Source: Blastocatellia bacterium AA13 (GTDB lineage: Bacteria > Acidobacteriota > Blastocatellia > UBA7656). From it: a stretch of DNA of 64,000 nt. The translations under genes and the position numbers were made by a program. Location: assembly GCA_003222245.1 (NCBI GenBank), contig QHVH01000007.1:362551-426550 (forward strand). Direction: 5' to 3'. Position 1 is the first letter of the stretch. The number at the start of each line of letters is the position of its first letter. Below are positions 52,504-62,145 of the stretch, one piece after another. The notes under the pieces are model-generated. The model saw nothing but the letters and a program-made list of their open reading frames with translations, ran no database searches and had not been told where the DNA came from.

Positions 52504-53322
52504 CTATTCCGCGCAGAACTGGATCGGCCTAGACTCAGGAATCAACCCGCATTCGTGTGCTAGAGCGTAGTAATGTTCAAGACCCCGAATAGCGGCATCA
52601 TCGAGTCTGAAGCTTATATTGACCGTCAAGTATTGAATCAGATCCGATACTGATAGACTCAACGCTCTCGAATAGTCCGCGGCTATTGCGTCGACATTAG
52701 CCAGTCCTTCTTCCAATGCTGCATTGAAATCAATCTGCTTTTGAGATCCGTGGAAAAAACCCTCCGATTCCAATCTGACAGCCCAAAACGCAAATACAAA
52801 CGGGAGTCCGGTATTCGCGCGCCATTCTTCGGCCAGATCGTAGACATTCAAGCCGGAGCTATCGATAACCATTGCTGGATCGCCGATGATGAGAGCGGCA
52901 TCGCTGGATTCGAGCATTTCGCCAAGCTGAGGAGCAGCCGCGCGGTAGGCCGGCTCCAGCCCATGGAACTTCTCTAGCAGAATTTTGACAAGCACCGCCG
53001 AAGTGCGAGACGTTGTATCAAGCGCAACGGACTTGATTCCTTCAATTGGCTTTTTCGAAACCAGCAAGACGCTGCGAACCTTGTTTGTCGATGCCACGCA
53101 CGTACCCGGTGAGATTCTGATTCCAGACATCCGCTGGTATTCGATCACAGGAATCATCGCGGCGTCGCATTCCTTTCGAGTCAACAACTCCGCGCAGACA
53201 GCGGGCGAGGTATCCGAAAAAAACTCGGACGAGCCCCTTTGGCTTCCACCCACGAAGCTGTAACAAAGCGGAGCGGTGTTAAGGTAGCTTGAGGCGGCAA
53301 TTTTGGGAATACGCGTCACCAT
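52504..53322 (-). CDS. mqnA: Menaquinone biosynthesis protein MqnA (chorismate dehydratase)
   Basis: 272 residues from ATG 53322 (MVTRIPKIAASSYLNTAPLC), the usual MqnA length; a longer frame to 53496 is not conserved. The periplasmic-binding-like fold marks are SPAVCAELLTRKECDAAMIPV, IKSVALDTTSRTSAVLVKIL and ALIIGDPAMVI. MqnA makes 3-enolpyruvyl-benzoate in the futalosine route to menaquinone. No other mqn gene is in the window. Confidence 0.9.
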   Translation of the reverse strand: MVTRIPKIAASSYLNTAPLCYSFVGGSQRGSSEFFSDTSPAVCAELLTRKECDAAMIPVIEYQRMSGIRISPGTCVASTNKVRSVLLVSKKPIEGIKSVALDTTSRTSAVLVKILLEKFHGLEPAYRAAAPQLGEMLESSDAALIIGDPAMVIDSSGLNVYDLAEEWRANTGLPFVFAFWAVRLESEGFFHGSQKQIDFNAALEEGLANVDAIAADYSRALSLSVSDLIQYLTVNISFRLDDAAIRGLEHYYALAHECGLIPESRPIQFCAE

Positions 53323-53682
53323 CTTTTCGAGTGCGGCAGACCTCCACAGTGTAAGTTCATCGAGTGATCTTCGTCCTCCCGGGTTCGCCGAAACAGGGCC
53401 CTTGCTGTTTTCCACATGGTCTGTGGAAAAGCCTGTGGAAATGCCACCCTCCCGAGGCGCAAATTCCAAAATCACGAGCCTTTTAGCATATTGCACACAT
53501 TTTGTTCAAACATGCTTAACATCAATCAAGCCCAATGATTTCAAAGATTAGAAGGTGTATTTTCAGTTTAGAGGCTCTTTCGGCCGTTTCGAGATGCTCG
53601 TTTTTGCCGGCAGAGCAGATTGCTGAAAAGCTGTGCAAAACTCTGTCGAAAAATCTCAAATTCGGAGGCTTTCAGTGGGCTT

Positions 53683-56319
53683 TTAGTCTTCTTCATCGTT
53701 GGACTTTTGGGCGAGTCGCTCGCGGAATTCGTAGGCCGCTTGAAGTACTTTTCTGGGTTTGGCGCCGTCTGCCGGGCCGATCATACCTGCGTGCTCCATA
53801 ATGTCGAGGATCTTGGCTGCGCGGCCGTATCCGATCGATAGACGGCGTTGGAGGACGGATGTGGATGCCCGTCCCATATCGGTCACTATCTTTAGAGCTT
53901 CTTCGAACAGCGCATCCTGTTCAAGGGAGAGTTCATCGCCGCCCCCCGCTTCCTGTTCGCTCAAGGTCACTTCTTCGTTGTAGTCGGGCTGAGCTTGCGC
54001 GCGCGTGTGGTCGGTTATGTTTGTGATCTCGGACTCGTTGACGAATGAGCCATGCACCCGGATCAATCGGGACGAAGCCGGAGGCATAAAAAGCATATCG
54101 CCCTGTCCAAGAAGGCTCTCCGCGCCGTTTGAGTCGATGATCGTCCGCGAGTCCACTTTCGACGAGACCCGGAAGGCAATGCGCGACGGAAAGTTTGCTT
54201 TGATCACGCCGGTTATTACGTCCACCGAGGGTCGCTGAGTGGCGACTATCAAGTGAATGCCGACGGCGCGAGCCATCTGCGCAAGGCGGGCGATCGAGGT
54301 CTCGACATCTCCGCGAGCGATCATCATCAAATCAGCCAGCTCATCTATTGCGATTACGATAAAAGGCAGCGGCTTGGCAGCCTCGGTCTGATCTTCAAAG
54401 AGCGTGGGGTGTTTTGCTTCGCGAACCACTCGATTGTACTGCTCGATGTTGCGCACTCCATATTTCGCAAGCTCGCGGTAGCGGTTTTCCATCTCGTTGG
54501 TGGCCCACTTCAACGCGTTGGCGGCTCGTTTTGGATCGGTGACAATCGGCGTCAACAGATGTGGAATTCCTTCATAGAGCCCAAGCTCGAGCCTTTTCGG
54601 ATCGACCATTATGAACTTCACTTCATCAGGAGACGACTTGTAAAGCATCGAGCAAATGATCGAATTCAGCGTGACTGACTTCCCCGCGCCCGTGGCTCCG
54701 GCGATTAATAGGTGAGGCATCTTGGCAAGATCGGCTACGTACACCTCTCCGTTGATCGTCTTGCCGAGGGCGATCGCGAGTTTCGATTCCAGTTGCTGAA
54801 ACTTTGGCGATTCGATCACTTCGCTAATCTGAATCTTCTCGCGATGGGCGTTTGGGACTTCGATGCCCACGGTCGATTTGCCGGGGATCCGATCGATCCG
54901 AATCGACTCCGCTTTGAGAGCGAGACAGAGGTCGTCCGCAAGGCTGACCACCCGGCTATACTTCACTCCTGGATCGGGCTTGAACTCGAACGTGGTAACC
55001 ACAGGACCGGGATTGATGCGGTGAATATGCCCGGTCACCGAGAACTCTTTGCACTTTTCCGCAAGAATCGTTGCGCGCTCCCGTAGTTCTTCTTCCGCTT
55101 CTTCGTGATGCCCGATAGTGGATTCCAGCAAAGTAATCGAAGGCGGAGTGTACCCCCGCGCAACCAGGGACTTCTTCGCTCTCGAGCTTTCGCCGGGCCT
55201 CGTCGCGAGATGGAGCGGTTGTTCGGACGGCGTCCTTACGATTGACGCTGTCGAAACCATTTCAACGATGTCGGGGTCCATCGTAACGTCCCTGCTGTCT
55301 TCGAAGCGGGCTGCGCGCGCGCGCAGCGCGGCTGCCGCATCGGCCCTGGCGCCTGAAGGCTCGCGCGGCCGCTCGGTTGATACGACAGTTTGCTTTGCTT
55401 CTGAGACCGTCCGCGTTGTCACGACTTCACGTGAGATCGGGATCGGAGAATCCGAGATCTCCTCGGACGGCGCTGCGCCTTCTCGGTCGGAGATTTCGAC
55501 CGTAGATTTGGAAACGGTATCGTCGAGATCGAAGACAGGAGTGCTGCGATCCGCGCCAAGTAACTCCTGGCGCCGCCTGGTTCTCTCCTCGCGCTCGGCT
55601 TCCAGTCTCGAGTGCTGCTGCGCGCGCGCCATCCTCTTACTCACAACGCGCTTGCGCCGCCACGCGGTGATCGAGTCGGCGATTCCCGCGGCCCAGGCCA
55701 TAAGACCGCCGGACTCCGGCGCGCCGCTTTCGGATGCGTCTCCGTCTTCCTTTAGGCGGAGCCGCGCCAGGGGTCCCCACTGCGCAAGCATCTTCAAAGA
55801 TACTTCCATAGTCAGCATCAGAGTCAGAACCGACGTGACCGTCAGGATAATTGCGGCGCCGGTCGTGTTCATCAGCTTGCTTAATGAGCTTTCGATAAGA
55901 AATCCGAGCGCGCCTCCGTTACGGCTGCTGGCAAGTACCTTGAAACCGCCATCGGGGAATAAAGCCAGGAAACCAGACAGAGCCAGCAGCAGCATCGCGC
56001 TTCCGATCGCCTTGCGCACCGGAATCCCCGCCACAGCCGAGAAGAATGCCCTGAACGCCAGTAGACCAAGCAGAATTGGAATAATGAAGGCAGCCAGTCC
56101 GAACCATTGAAGGAGGAAGTCCGAAACATAAGCGCCCATTACGCCGATAGTGTTCGATACGGAACCTGATGGACCGGCCGAGTTCAGGCTGGCGTCTTTA
56201 GGCGAGTAGCTGAAAAGGCTCAAGAGAACCAGCACAGCTATAGCGATCATGACTACCGCCACGACCTCGTTGGCCAGTGATCTCTTTAACGGCCTCGCTG
56301 TGCGTGTTCTAGCAGCCAT
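53683..56319 (-). CDS. ftsK: DNA translocase FtsK
   Basis: An 878-residue protein. Four membrane helices occupy residues ~18-175. A long charged linker follows, to ~375. The alpha/beta motor domain has Walker A GATGAGKSVTLNSII and Walker B PFIVIAIDELADLMM. The C-terminal gamma winged helix (ALKIVTDMGRASTSVLQRRLSIGYGRAAKI) recognises polarity sequences on the chromosome. It coordinates chromosome segregation with division. Confidence 0.96.
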   Translation of the reverse strand: MAARTRTARPLKRSLANEVVAVVMIAIAVLVLLSLFSYSPKDASLNSAGPSGSVSNTIGVMGAYVSDFLLQWFGLAAFIIPILLGLLAFRAFFSAVAGIPVRKAIGSAMLLLALSGFLALFPDGGFKVLASSRNGGALGFLIESSLSKLMNTTGAAIILTVTSVLTLMLTMEVSLKMLAQWGPLARLRLKEDGDASESGAPESGGLMAWAAGIADSITAWRRKRVVSKRMARAQQHSRLEAEREERTRRRQELLGADRSTPVFDLDDTVSKSTVEISDREGAAPSEEISDSPIPISREVVTTRTVSEAKQTVVSTERPREPSGARADAAAALRARAARFEDSRDVTMDPDIVEMVSTASIVRTPSEQPLHLATRPGESSRAKKSLVARGYTPPSITLLESTIGHHEEAEEELRERATILAEKCKEFSVTGHIHRINPGPVVTTFEFKPDPGVKYSRVVSLADDLCLALKAESIRIDRIPGKSTVGIEVPNAHREKIQISEVIESPKFQQLESKLAIALGKTINGEVYVADLAKMPHLLIAGATGAGKSVTLNSIICSMLYKSSPDEVKFIMVDPKRLELGLYEGIPHLLTPIVTDPKRAANALKWATNEMENRYRELAKYGVRNIEQYNRVVREAKHPTLFEDQTEAAKPLPFIVIAIDELADLMMIARGDVETSIARLAQMARAVGIHLIVATQRPSVDVITGVIKANFPSRIAFRVSSKVDSRTIIDSNGAESLLGQGDMLFMPPASSRLIRVHGSFVNESEITNITDHTRAQAQPDYNEEVTLSEQEAGGGDELSLEQDALFEEALKIVTDMGRASTSVLQRRLSIGYGRAAKILDIMEHAGMIGPADGAKPRKVLQAAYEFRERLAQKSNDEED

Positions 56320-56704
56320 GGTCAGAATTACTTATCTAACGGCTTTATAAGATTATACCTTTGACTCGTTCCAAGCCTCTCAACGGCGCGCGATGTGCTG
56401 CGTCTCCTGCTCGGGTTCAGTTGCGACAATTTATCACACATTCTTTTGAAAGACACCATATTCACCAGCTCCAGCAGCTCCAGGCGGGTTGCGGCCGTCT
56501 AGAACTCGCGATGATATTAACCAGCGGCCATTCCCGTGATGCGCCCGGCCTTTTGTGAATGCTGTGAATGCGGTTGAATGCGGTGGATTTGACTTGTATT
56601 TTTGCCGGTGCTACGCTCGCGCTCCTGGAGACAGGGACACACTATGTTGTCTTTCCGTCTCAATCCGCGTTTCAGAGTATTGACCAGGCCGAGAAGGGGG
56701 AACA
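56320..56704. other. Divergent intergenic region, no gene seen
   Basis: 385 bases between divergent ftsK and the 624-residue gene. No supported coding frame. AGAAGGGGGAACA just before 56705 is the ribosome binding site of the downstream gene. A direct repeat GTGAATGC TGTGAATGCGG is at 56556-56575. Confidence 0.5.
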
Positions 56705-58579
56705 ATGCTCGTCCTTGGAGTGCGATCAATCTTGTTCGCGAATTTCGTGTTGGTTTTCTCTCCGTTGTTTTCGACTCCGATCAGAATGGCTGCCGATCAG
56801 TCCAGCGACGGGTCTACGGAGTGCGATCAAACTCGCGCAGTCCTCTTGATCCAGCAGCAAGTAGAAGAGACTCAGAAAATCGAGGATCGCGATGCTCGTA
56901 TCAGAACCCTACTGAAGATAGCCGAGCTGCTTTGGCCATATCGGGAGACAAATTCGAGGGACATATTCGCCAGGGCCTACGAGCTTGCGGAGGAGACTTA
57001 TCGCGAGGCGCGGCGCGGCGCAATACCCGATGCCCGCGGCGCAAGAGTAGTCTATGAAGACGAGCGCTTCATCGTAGCCGAGGCGATATCGTTGAGGGAC
57101 GCTGCGTGGGCCGGCCGCCTTGTACAGCGAATAAGCGAGCAGACCAGAAGCGATGCTTCGCAAACTAGGGCGCCCGCGACCACTCAACTCGGCCTGACCG
57201 ACAGCGTCATATCGCTGGCGATCACTATGCTCAAGAATGACAAACAGCGGTCGAGCGAATTGGTCAGAAGCACGTTCGGGTCTCCGGCGACCGGCGCCTT
57301 GTCGGAATACCTCTTTGCCCTGGCTGCCGTGGATCAGGCGGCCGCGGACCGCTTCTATGCGGAAGCTCTGTCGGCTTATTCGGGGGCTCCGCTTCTCGAA
57401 TTCTTCTATCTCTCGCCATATCCGTTCGCGCTGAACCGTGTGATTGGGCCCAGCTCCGGGCAGAATGTTTTTTCCCTGCCTCAAGCTTTTCAACCAAACG
57501 GTCCGGCTCAGCGACTATTCGTTGAGAGCCTTCTTGGCCGAGCCGAGAAACTCATACAGTTGGGACCCGCCTCTTCGGAGACTGGAGGCGTTCAGCCTGA
57601 TGCGGGCCCGTTGTTTCTCGGTCTCAGTGAACTAGAGACCGCGGTCGCCAAGAACCAACCGGGTTTTCTACAGCGAGTTCAAGAGGCAAAGCTTGCGATG
57701 CGTTCACTCCTTCCGCCTGGCGCGCAGATCAACGCGCTTGAAGGCGGCAGGCAGACTTCGCAGACGCCCGAGGATGCCTTTGAAGCGCGAATCGACCGTG
57801 CGTCGCATCAGGCGGATCCAAAGAGGCGCGATCAGGAATTGGCGCTCGCCGCGATTTCCGCGGCCACCAGCGTGGCACTCGATAGAGTGGTTGGGGCGGT
57901 CGACAAGATCAATGACAAAAATCTACGCCCTCAACTGCTCGACTACGTCTATTTCAAGCGAAGCCAGAGGTCGACCGAGGAGGGGCATCTCGACGATGCA
58001 AGGCAGTTTGCATCAAAGGTGCAGCCGCTGGATATGCGCGCCTATCTTCTTTATGAGATGGCGGCAAAGGCCCTTAAGGGCAAGGGTGATCGAACAAGAG
58101 CGGCGGAATCCCTGTCCGAAGTTGTCGCTCTGGCAATTAAAGCCGAGAACACTACGCAGAAGGCGCGCGCGCTATTGGGAGCTGCGCAGGTCTATGGTTC
58201 GTTCGATCCGATTATGGCTTTTGACGTCATGAGAACAGCCGTCAAGGCGGTGAATGCGCAAAGCGGCGGCGATTTTAACGCGACAAGCTTTATTCAACGA
58301 ATCGCCGGCGAGACCTTCTCCTACAATGCTGTCTATCGAGTGGAAGGCTTCAGCCTGGAGAACGTCTTCGGAACGATCGCGGCGCACGACCTCACGGGCG
58401 CGCTGCTGCTGGCAGACAAGCTCGAGGATACAAGTCTACGAGCAATGGCGATCATCGGTCTTGCCGGCAGATGTCTCCGAGAATCGGCGGAAGCGCGAGG
58501 TTCGAAAAAGAGCCCCGACAGAAGGCAAGTCGCCGGCGGCGATAAGGCTAAACCCGCTGATAAGCATCCGCCCCGATGA
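56705..58579 (+). CDS. Exported helical protein of unknown function
   Basis: A 624-residue protein with an N-terminal signal (SILFANFVLVFSPLFSTPI). The rest is mostly helical, with repeats of a TPR- or alpha-solenoid-like pattern (RIRTLLKIAELLWPYRETNS, RDIFARAYELAEETYREAR, and again near residues 430-520: AYLLYEMAAKALKGKGDRTR). The C-terminal ~40 residues are Lys/Pro-rich. I have seen similar secreted helical proteins in Acidobacteriota but know no function. Confidence 0.72.
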   Translation: MLVLGVRSILFANFVLVFSPLFSTPIRMAADQSSDGSTECDQTRAVLLIQQQVEETQKIEDRDARIRTLLKIAELLWPYRETNSRDIFARAYELAEETYREARRGAIPDARGARVVYEDERFIVAEAISLRDAAWAGRLVQRISEQTRSDASQTRAPATTQLGLTDSVISLAITMLKNDKQRSSELVRSTFGSPATGALSEYLFALAAVDQAAADRFYAEALSAYSGAPLLEFFYLSPYPFALNRVIGPSSGQNVFSLPQAFQPNGPAQRLFVESLLGRAEKLIQLGPASSETGGVQPDAGPLFLGLSELETAVAKNQPGFLQRVQEAKLAMRSLLPPGAQINALEGGRQTSQTPEDAFEARIDRASHQADPKRRDQELALAAISAATSVALDRVVGAVDKINDKNLRPQLLDYVYFKRSQRSTEEGHLDDARQFASKVQPLDMRAYLLYEMAAKALKGKGDRTRAAESLSEVVALAIKAENTTQKARALLGAAQVYGSFDPIMAFDVMRTAVKAVNAQSGGDFNATSFIQRIAGETFSYNAVYRVEGFSLENVFGTIAAHDLTGALLLADKLEDTSLRAMAIIGLAGRCLRESAEARGSKKSPDRRQVAGGDKAKPADKHPPR

Positions 58580-58962
58580 GCCGATGAATGGAATACAGGC
58601 TCCTTTTCGGTCGATAGTTGCAATACAAGCCAAGGTAATTAAGCTATAAAACGATTCGGCGCGCTCTGTTTTGCTGAGGTTTTTTGTTGCAGCGCCGAGT
58701 CTGTTTTTCTTGACTTCGATCCGTAACGAATGATACTCTCGCGCTCGCGCAGCGGGGGACGCGCCGGTACTTCGGTCATCTCCGCTGCCTTTTTCCGCCG
58801 CTCAAAAAACCAGTTTCGAATTCACAAACCGGATACCTCGCTGTCCGGCTTATTTAGGCGTGCATAGTCCTCACCTTTGTGGAGCCGCAAGGCTCTGTCG
58901 GGTAATCGACTATTCTCGTCTATGGAAACGACAAGGAAGAAAATCGAAAGGAGAAAGAACCT
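58580..58962. other. Intergenic region, no gene seen
   Basis: No supported coding frame or RNA in about 380 bases. GAAAGGAGAAAGAACCT before 58963 is the next gene's ribosome binding site. Confidence 0.5.
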
Positions 58963-59751
58963 ATGACGCGCAAGGCTGTAATTGGGCTTTTTGCTTTAGC
59001 AGCGATGACGATTGCGGGATTTGGTATCGGGACTTTCGGAAATACCAACCACCGCGCCTCTGAGCTCATGGCTGACGATTGCACGGTGGCCTTCCTTCCC
59101 AGTAGAGACCGCGGACATCTGGTTGATGTGTACGCGGTAAATAGCGAAGGGACGGAGAACGCGGTCGTCAAAAGAATCGGTCTTTCAAATCTTTCCGGCA
59201 AAAATGTAGCCGCTGTAAAACTGGGCTGGCGTGTTCACAAGGAAGGAGCTTCGTCCATAGTGTTGCTCGAGGGTCAAAGCCGACTCCTTCGAGTGCCGCT
59301 TACGGCCGGCAAGCGCCTGTTGGTCTCGTATCCGCTGGTCAGCTACGGCGAAGTTATGAAGCCTCTGCAAGAGAACGGCAGCCTTCACGGCGATCTACGG
59401 CTCGAAGTGTCCGTCACTCAGATCATATTCGAAGACGGCACACAGACAACCGGTGACGCATCCTCGATCCAGGACTCCGACTTGAGCAGCCGTGTTCAAC
59501 GAGTCTCTCTCCGGTCACGTGCCATGCTGATACAGGATGATGTTACGCCGACGGCAGAGGATACGACCGTCGCCGCTCCTCCGCCCTGTAACAACTCACT
59601 ATGCGCCTTCGTGCCGAGACTGAATAAGTGGGTATGTACGTCGGCGACCGGTTATCACTGCGTAGTAAACGCGGCAGCGAACTCGTGCACCGACTCCGTC
59701 TGCCCGCCTCCGCCGCCTCCTGGTCCGGTGGTCACAGCAAATCCGAACTAA
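58963..59751 (+). CDS. Exported protein of unknown function with Cys-rich C-terminus
   Basis: A 262-residue protein with a signal segment (GLFALAAMTIAGFGIGTF). The middle is beta-rich (LSGKNVAAVKLGWRVHKEGA, LRLEVSVTQIIFEDGTQTTG). The C-terminal ~60 residues have paired Cys (CNNSLC, CTSATGYHC, CTDSVC) and end in Pro/Gly, suggesting a disulfide-bonded small domain. Not recognised. Confidence 0.7.
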   Translation: MTRKAVIGLFALAAMTIAGFGIGTFGNTNHRASELMADDCTVAFLPSRDRGHLVDVYAVNSEGTENAVVKRIGLSNLSGKNVAAVKLGWRVHKEGASSIVLLEGQSRLLRVPLTAGKRLLVSYPLVSYGEVMKPLQENGSLHGDLRLEVSVTQIIFEDGTQTTGDASSIQDSDLSSRVQRVSLRSRAMLIQDDVTPTAEDTTVAAPPPCNNSLCAFVPRLNKWVCTSATGYHCVVNAAANSCTDSVCPPPPPPGPVVTANPN

Positions 59752-59880
59752 GCATTAGACTGCCGCCGCCTGTCGCTGCGTCGGCGTGGGCGAGAAGGCC
59801 GCATCGGTGAGGAAGAGTTGTTCAAGCGGCTGAGCATCATCGCACGAGGCTGAAACGGCAGGCTTCCTTTGGCAGCGCTC

Positions 59881-59918
59881 AGGGGCATCAATCTCGAGTC
59901 TGAGAGATTGATGCCCCT
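59881..59918. terminator. Perfect 15-pair hairpin between convergent genes
   Basis: AGGGGCATCAATCTC (59881-59895) and GAGATTGATGCCCCT (59904-59918) pair fully around an 8-base loop. It sits between convergent genes and could end transcription in both directions, although a T-run is missing. Confidence 0.6.
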
Positions 59919-60056
59919 CTCAACTTTCGCAGGCGGCGTCTCCTACTCTCCGGCTTTTTAACTCATCAAACGCAACGCCGACGTTCTGCGAGAAGCGTTG
60001 ATCTTGTCCGTTAGACATTCTCTTCCTTCGGGAGCCTTTCCATTGTCAAAGCACTG

Positions 60057-61043
60057 TTAAAGCCGAAACCTGAAGCTTATTACTCCTCGCAATCTGACGG
60101 GCGTTCCTTTGAACGTGGCCGGCGCGAACTTCCAAGCGTAGGCCGCGCCGATTGCAGCTTCCTGAAGCAGGGGGTTGCCATCTACTGCCCAGGCTCTGGT
60201 CACGCTGCCTCGCTCGTCGACGAGCAGGGCAACGTTGACCGTGCCGGCTACTCGCGCGGCCAGCGCCTTGCGGGGATACACCGGCTCAACTCGCTTCACC
60301 GCTTCGCCTGCAAGCTCTTCTCCCAAGACTCGCACGCCATCCGGTCCTGGCGGAATCGCGGCGCTCCTTCCGCGATTAGAAACCGTGTATCGGACACCGG
60401 CTCGATTTAACAATGACAGGATGGTTCGGCCTGCGATTATCGTGGCGCGGTTCGGCTCAACCGATCGCACTGTGCCTACCCAATCACCTTCCGCGTTGAA
60501 CACCAGGCCGCCGACCGCCGTGCCGATAGCCTCCACGAAGACCATATCGGTTTGCGAAAGAGACTCCACCGAAGCGACCTTGCCGGTCACGATATTGTTA
60601 CAAGCCGCGTCATCTGAATTGACTACGAACAGCGAATCCCCTCGTTGAGGCAACGTTCCCGCAACACGCGTTGGTTGAAGTTTCGCTCTGCCGATTTTGG
60701 TGGAAAACACTATTAAGCCGGAAGCCGCGTCGGAGATAGGAGAGCGGCGTGCGGCGTATGTTCTGGCCTCCGAGGTTCGAACCTCAAAAGCCGATTGTGA
60801 TTCGCCTTCAACTGAGGACGTAACGACATCTCCGCCCTCGCCGACGATTATTCCCGCGGTCTGGCCGCCGTATTTACCTCTGGCGTCGCGTCGCACAACA
60901 GTGACCAGGGATGCACGGGTTTCTCCGATGCCTGGAGCAGACTGGATGAAGGCGAGCGCTCGCGCGCCGATAATCATCAGGATCGAGCAAACAGATCCAA
61001 CCGCGAACCGGCTTAACGCGGATCTGCTGTTCAGATTGTTCAC
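60057..61043 (-). CDS. TonB C-terminal domain protein with degenerate trypsin-like domain
   Basis: A 328-residue protein with an N-terminal signal anchor (residues ~12-32). Residues ~40-205 follow the layout of a trypsin/HtrA domain (GIIVGEGGDVVTSSVEGESQ, LIVFSTKIGRAKLQP, AVGGLVFNAEGDWVGTV), but His, Asp and Ser of the triad are replaced. Residues ~240-328 are a TonB C-terminal domain (AVKRVEPVYPRKALAARVAG, LLQEAAIGAAYAWKFAPATF). Such TonB-like proteins often act without ExbBD nearby; none is seen here. Confidence 0.8.
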   Translation of the reverse strand: MNNLNSRSALSRFAVGSVCSILMIIGARALAFIQSAPGIGETRASLVTVVRRDARGKYGGQTAGIIVGEGGDVVTSSVEGESQSAFEVRTSEARTYAARRSPISDAASGLIVFSTKIGRAKLQPTRVAGTLPQRGDSLFVVNSDDAACNNIVTGKVASVESLSQTDMVFVEAIGTAVGGLVFNAEGDWVGTVRSVEPNRATIIAGRTILSLLNRAGVRYTVSNRGRSAAIPPGPDGVRVLGEELAGEAVKRVEPVYPRKALAARVAGTVNVALLVDERGSVTRAWAVDGNPLLQEAAIGAAYAWKFAPATFKGTPVRLRGVISFRFRL

Positions 61044-61324
61044 GGTGGTAAGAGTGAGACAGCAAAGGCCCGGTCTTAAGCTTCGATAAAGCTTAGACCG
61101 AGCGTCAGGTCAGGCTGCGAAGCTTTCAATCAGGCGAACCGCCTCGCAGCAATCGGTTTCAAGCGCGATGAGCATTAGCAACCGCAATCAAGCTCAAAGC
61201 TGAACCCATATCTGAGCCGTTCGGCATCTTTGAAGCCGGCGCTGCCTTCGGCCTTCCCTGAAAAAGTCGAGAAGACCGAAGGCGCAAACCCGCTTCAAAC
61301 GGGCGAACGGTTCAAGACCGAAAG

Positions 61325-61873
61325 TTACTTCTTCGTCTCGTGCTCGTGCGGCGCAAGAGCCGGCACGGTCAATTCAGCGACTGACCGGAATTTTCCGCCT
61401 CGTCCTTCGAGCAAGAACGTATCCGGTTTATCCGCGCTAGCCGGGCGAATGTCGAATGAGAGAAAGTCGATGAGCGGCCCGTCGGATGAGGTCTTCAGCG
61501 GAATAATCGTGTCTTTGCCGCCGCTGCCAAGTATCAAGCTGAAGTTGTCGTTTGCATCGAATGTGATTCCGAGATCATAGCTGCCCTTGGCAATCTTCGT
61601 TCCGCCAAGTACGAACTCGAATTCGGAGTCCAACTTGCCGATCTTCTTCCATACGGCATTCAGCACCCGAGTTCTCAATTGGTCGTTCGCTTTGAAGCTC
61701 ACATACGCGGCTTCATTCCAGTGGAGCGATTTGTACATTACGTTGAGCTTTCCCGAGCCTTCAATGATCATCGTGTGCGAAAAGTCCTTGGCGACTGTTC
61801 GCGGATCGTGACCAAATGCCATGGCAGCAGCCGCGAGAATAACCAACACGGAAGCAGTTATTGCTTTCTTCAT
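61325..61873 (-). CDS. Secreted DUF2911 family protein
   Basis: 182 residues from ATG 61873, with GGAGAGGAACA upstream; a longer frame to 61945 is rejected. It has a signal peptide (ITASVLVILAAAAMAFG) and the DUF2911 pattern (LGGTKIAKGSYDLGITFDAN). The family is beta-rich, periplasmic and of unknown function, frequent in Acidobacteriota and Bacteroidota. Confidence 0.75.
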   Translation of the reverse strand: MKKAITASVLVILAAAAMAFGHDPRTVAKDFSHTMIIEGSGKLNVMYKSLHWNEAAYVSFKANDQLRTRVLNAVWKKIGKLDSEFEFVLGGTKIAKGSYDLGITFDANDNFSLILGSGGKDTIIPLKTSSDGPLIDFLSFDIRPASADKPDTFLLEGRGGKFRSVAELTVPALAPHEHETKK

Positions 61874-62145
61874 CTTTGTTCCTCTCCTCCTCTTATTTGT
61901 TGCTGACAGGTGTTGTGTCAGCCGAATAAAAATCAATTGGCGCAAGCAGAGAGCGTGTCCCGCCTAACTGATAATCTAGTGAACGTCTGCCGTTGGTTCG
62001 CAGAGAATGTCCGACTCTTGTATTCCGGTCTTGTGAAGCCGCTGATTATATACGCGGCTCGGAGGCGCCGCAAACGCGCTTGTGACCGCCCGTTTGACCG
62101 GTGTTTGCGCTGACTCTTATGATGATCGCGCGGTCACGACGTTCT

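Noticed and set aside
55118..56110. A 330-codon plus-strand open frame
   Set aside because: It lies wholly antisense to ftsK, has a Ser/Ala/Arg-rich shadow composition and no ribosome binding site.
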